Source: Novacetimonas cocois (GTDB lineage: Bacteria; Pseudomonadota; Alphaproteobacteria; Acetobacterales; Acetobacteraceae). From it: a DNA stretch of 64,000 bases. Location: contig NZ_QEXL01000010.1 in NCBI RefSeq assembly GCF_003311635.1, forward strand, positions 1 to 64,000, in the 5' to 3' direction. A model generated the notes under the pieces. It was given only the letters and a program-made list of their open reading frames with translations. It was not told the DNA's origin and did no database searches. The translations under genes and the position numbers were made by a program. Below are positions 61,850-64,000 of the stretch, one piece after another (positions within the stretch are counted from its first letter, which is position 1; each line of letters starts with the position of its first letter).

Positions 61850-63454
61850 TCAGAAGGTGACGTTCGTGTGGATTCCGAAGACCGCTTCGTCGCCTACCCG
61901 GTGGGGGGTGGCGTAACGCGGGTCCTGCACGTCGCCCGAAGGGTGCCAGACGTACTGGAAATCGGGCTGCAGCACCAGCCAGGGCGTCACCTGCGCCTGA
62001 TAGGTCAGTTCCAGATGGTTCTCGCTTCCCTGCTTCATGGTGTGGGACGCGCGGTCATAATCGCGCATGCCCGGACTGGCCCGCCCGATGCCCCAGCCCA
62101 GTCCCACCGTGTCGTTGTCGCGTCCCCTGAACGGGGCCTTGAGGTTGACGCCCGCGTCGATGGCAAAGCTGATGAGGTTGCGGTCACCGCCATTGCCGGT
62201 GGCGCGTGCGAAGACCCCCACCGACTGCGGCGAGGTCAGTGACGGCCGCCACAGCATCTGGTCGATGATGCCATAGATCAGCCAGTTCCCCCGGTCCCAC
62301 CGTGGCGTGGTATCGCCCCCCGCCAGCACCGCGCCCCCCAGCGATCCCCCCTGCGTGTTGTAGCGGTAGTCGGGGAATTTCGCCGTGTCGTAATACCCGC
62401 CAAGCTTGTACACCCCTGGCAGGCCGGGATTTTTCGTGGCGTGCGCCATGTCGGCGGGCTGCGGGTTGAGCGCGTATTGCAGTTCGGTGATCAGCAGCGC
62501 GCCGGTGCCCATGTTGAACCGGGTGCCGCTGCCGTCATTGGTGGTCTGGCTTGTCGGGTCGGCCGTATTGCCGCCGTTCTGGATGGTGAAGGAGTCCCGC
62601 CGGTTGCCTGGCGGGTTGTCGTCCGCTGCGGCGAACATGAAGGTAAAGGCGTCGGTCGGCCGGTAACGCAGCCGGACCGCGGGGGAGGCCAGCGGCCATG
62701 ACGGGCCGCCCGCATACAGGTTGAGCGACGGCCCCATCGGCCAGCCGAAATTGGCGTTGAGGTAGAGCGACCCGTAATCGCTGATGAGGAATTCGGTATC
62801 GAGGTCCTGCTGCCCGACCTTGACGTCGAGCTTCCCGTTCAGGAAGGACTGCTGGTACCACAGCTCGAACAGGCGGGTGGAACGGTCGGCCTCGAACCCG
62901 CTGACGGGGTTGTAGTCGTAAAGATGGTCCTGCGAAATCGAACGGCCGCGCGTCTGCAGCGCGCTGACATTGAACAGCCCGCCCCTCAGCCCGAACAGCT
63001 TTTCAAGGTCCACCGTCAGGGTCGGCGCGGTCACCGCGTCATAGGCCGGGCCGGTGCCCGACCCGCTGCCGGCGTCGTTGCCGCTGGGCGCGCCGCCGGT
63101 CGCGTTGCCCCACAGCTCCTCCACGTCCTGAAGGCCGAAGGTGATGCCATGTTTGTACAGCCACGGCCGCAATCCGCCCATGTTGCCCAGCAGGTTGCCG
63201 CTGGTATCCAGCGTGTCGACGTCCCCTTCCGCCGGGGCGGCGGTCGAATCGTGCACCGTCGCGGGATCGATCTGCGAAATCAGGGGGGTGGAATTGCCCA
63301 GCCGTGCGCGTCCCTGCGCAACCTGCGTGCGCGGGACCTGCGCATGGGCGGACACGCCCGGCGACGCAAGCACGCAGGCTGCGGCCGCCAGTATCGTCAG
63401 CAGGGCGGCGCGGGAAATGCCGCCGCGCGGGCAGGGGGGCAGGCGGCGGGTCAT
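61850..63454 (-). CDS. OprB-family carbohydrate-selective porin (copy 2)
   Basis: A 534-residue paralogue of the porin at 40.4-42.1 kb. It has a signal peptide (ending VSAHAQ about 40) and the same barrel: GGLRPWLYKHGITFGLQDVEELWGN, FELWYQQSFLNGKLDVKVGQQDLD, LELTYQAQVTPWLVLQPDFQYVWHP, ending in NVTF. ATG 63454 gives the signal peptide; the longer frame to 63778 is not needed. It is divergent from a LysR-type gene that may regulate it. Confidence 0.9.
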   Translation of the reverse strand: MTRRLPPCPRGGISRAALLTILAAAACVLASPGVSAHAQVPRTQVAQGRARLGNSTPLISQIDPATVHDSTAAPAEGDVDTLDTSGNLLGNMGGLRPWLYKHGITFGLQDVEELWGNATGGAPSGNDAGSGSGTGPAYDAVTAPTLTVDLEKLFGLRGGLFNVSALQTRGRSISQDHLYDYNPVSGFEADRSTRLFELWYQQSFLNGKLDVKVGQQDLDTEFLISDYGSLYLNANFGWPMGPSLNLYAGGPSWPLASPAVRLRYRPTDAFTFMFAAADDNPPGNRRDSFTIQNGGNTADPTSQTTNDGSGTRFNMGTGALLITELQYALNPQPADMAHATKNPGLPGVYKLGGYYDTAKFPDYRYNTQGGSLGGAVLAGGDTTPRWDRGNWLIYGIIDQMLWRPSLTSPQSVGVFARATGNGGDRNLISFAIDAGVNLKAPFRGRDNDTVGLGWGIGRASPGMRDYDRASHTMKQGSENHLELTYQAQVTPWLVLQPDFQYVWHPSGDVQDPRYATPHRVGDEAVFGIHTNVTF

Positions 63455-63765
63455 GGGCGCGGTTTCACCTCTGGCGTGTCCCGGCGGCTGGCATGGCGGG
63501 CAGGGACCCGATGGCCGCCGCGCATTTTCCGGCGGCGGTGCCAGGGGCGCCGGAACGTCTCCTGTGATGCGCGGGCAGGGCGGGCAGTGACATGATGGGG
63601 CGCACCTATATCCCATCGGCGCAGGGGGTAACAGTGTGCAATAATGGCACCAGCCATCGCGCCAGCCGATGCGCCGCCGGCGTTCCCGTGACGGTCCGGC
63701 GTGACGGGCGGACGGGAATGCCATATCATCGCCGCCGGTGTTCCTGACGTGGACGGTGTGGCGAC
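63455..63765. other. Divergent intergenic region, OprB porin / LysR gene
   Basis: About 310 bp without a gene. It should hold the divergent promoters, but I cannot point to a clear -35/-10 pair or a LysR T-N11-A site. Confidence 0.4.
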
Positions 63766-64000
63766 GTGGCGCTGGCAAGACGGTTTCTCCCCTCGATTTC
63801 GCTGCTCTGTTCGTTCGAGGCGGCGGCCCGTCACCAGAACTTCACCACGGCGGCGACCGAACTGCACCTGACGCAAAGCGCCATCAGCCGCCATATCCGC
63901 GCGCTGGAGGCACAGCTTGGCGCGGAACTGTTCATCCGCGAACGCCAGACCGTGCGCCTGACCATCGCGGGCGAGGTCTATGCCCGTGAAATCCGCGAGG
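63766..64000 (+). CDS. LysR-family regulator, N-terminal part (cut by window end)
   Basis: From GTG 63766 the frame reads ISLLCSFEAAARHQNFTTAATELHLTQSAISRHIRALEAQLGAELF, the winged helix of the GcvA-like LysR branch. It continues past the window with no stop. It is divergent from the OprB porin gene, a common arrangement for a regulator and its target. Confidence 0.85.
   Translation, partial: MALARRFLPSISLLCSFEAAARHQNFTTAATELHLTQSAISRHIRALEAQLGAELFIRERQTVRLTIAGEVYAREIRE

Noticed and set aside
1-64000. CRISPR array
   Set aside because: The only dispersed repeats are the two-hairpin elements, which are kilobases apart. No regularly spaced direct repeats were seen.

Overview
The window looks like chromosome from an acetic acid bacterium (Acetobacteraceae; Komagataeibacter, Novacetimonas or Gluconacetobacter are the closest guesses). 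It is GC-rich and carries OprB-type sugar porins, several large TonB receptors, a Hint-domain surface protein, a Ros/MucR regulator and a complete PhoB regulon. The genus is inferred from gene content only.

Layout. 0-2.7 kb: an AT-rich island holding a stand-alone reverse transcriptase of the defence (DRT/'unknown group') type, with a structured, promoter-bearing leader on the same strand. It lies next to a broken O-methyltransferase. 2.7-11.7 kb: an unrecognised gene, a GINT1-type glycan protein, an acyl-CoA dehydrogenase, panB, a GPH sugar transporter and a TonB receptor with a His/Gln tandem repeat. 11.8-14.9 kb: phoU-phoB-phoR. 15-21.6 kb: an orphan LysR, then hmp-DUF488-uvrA-like behind an NsrR operator with nsrR divergent, then a MucR-type regulator. 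22-25.7 kb: an OprO/P porin and a FUSC exporter. 26-32.7 kb: pstC-pstA-pstB-phoU2, pstS and a second OprO/P porin. 32.9-39.9 kb: an LpxO-like hydroxylase, then a minus-strand operon of TonB receptor, phosphocholine phospholipase C and phosphorylcholine phosphatase. 40.4-43.7 kb: OprB porin and LtrA. 44-46.7 kb: a Fur-type iron uptake cluster (membrane protein, cupredoxin, FTR1, P19). 46.9-53.5 kb: an SDR, a TonB receptor, an asnC/ocd/ctlX citrulline-to-proline module and two small secreted proteins. 54.5-57.1 kb: Hint protein, HNH nuclease and tRNA-Tyr. 57.2-64 kb: rlmB, RidA, a Tat-signal SDR, small envelope genes, a second OprB porin and the start of a LysR gene.

How the parts work together. 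Four promoters (pstC, pstS, the 31-kb OprO/P porin and the TonB-receptor/phospholipase operon) share one geometry: three 7-bp PhoB half-sites spaced 11 bp apart, then a -10 hexamer 34 bp after the start of the first half-site. This joins phosphate uptake, an outer-membrane phosphate porin and phosphatidylcholine breakdown into one regulon, with the PhoB/PhoR pair that would control it encoded nearby. NsrR and Fur sites give similar local logic for nitric-oxide defence and iron uptake.

The most striking non-coding structure is an interspersed element of about 78 bp present in at least 17 copies in 64 kb. It has inverted terminal arms enclosing two hairpins, sits almost always at gene 3' ends, and shows compensatory base changes in one stem. 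Together with the reverse-transcriptase island it is the best candidate here for undescribed biology.
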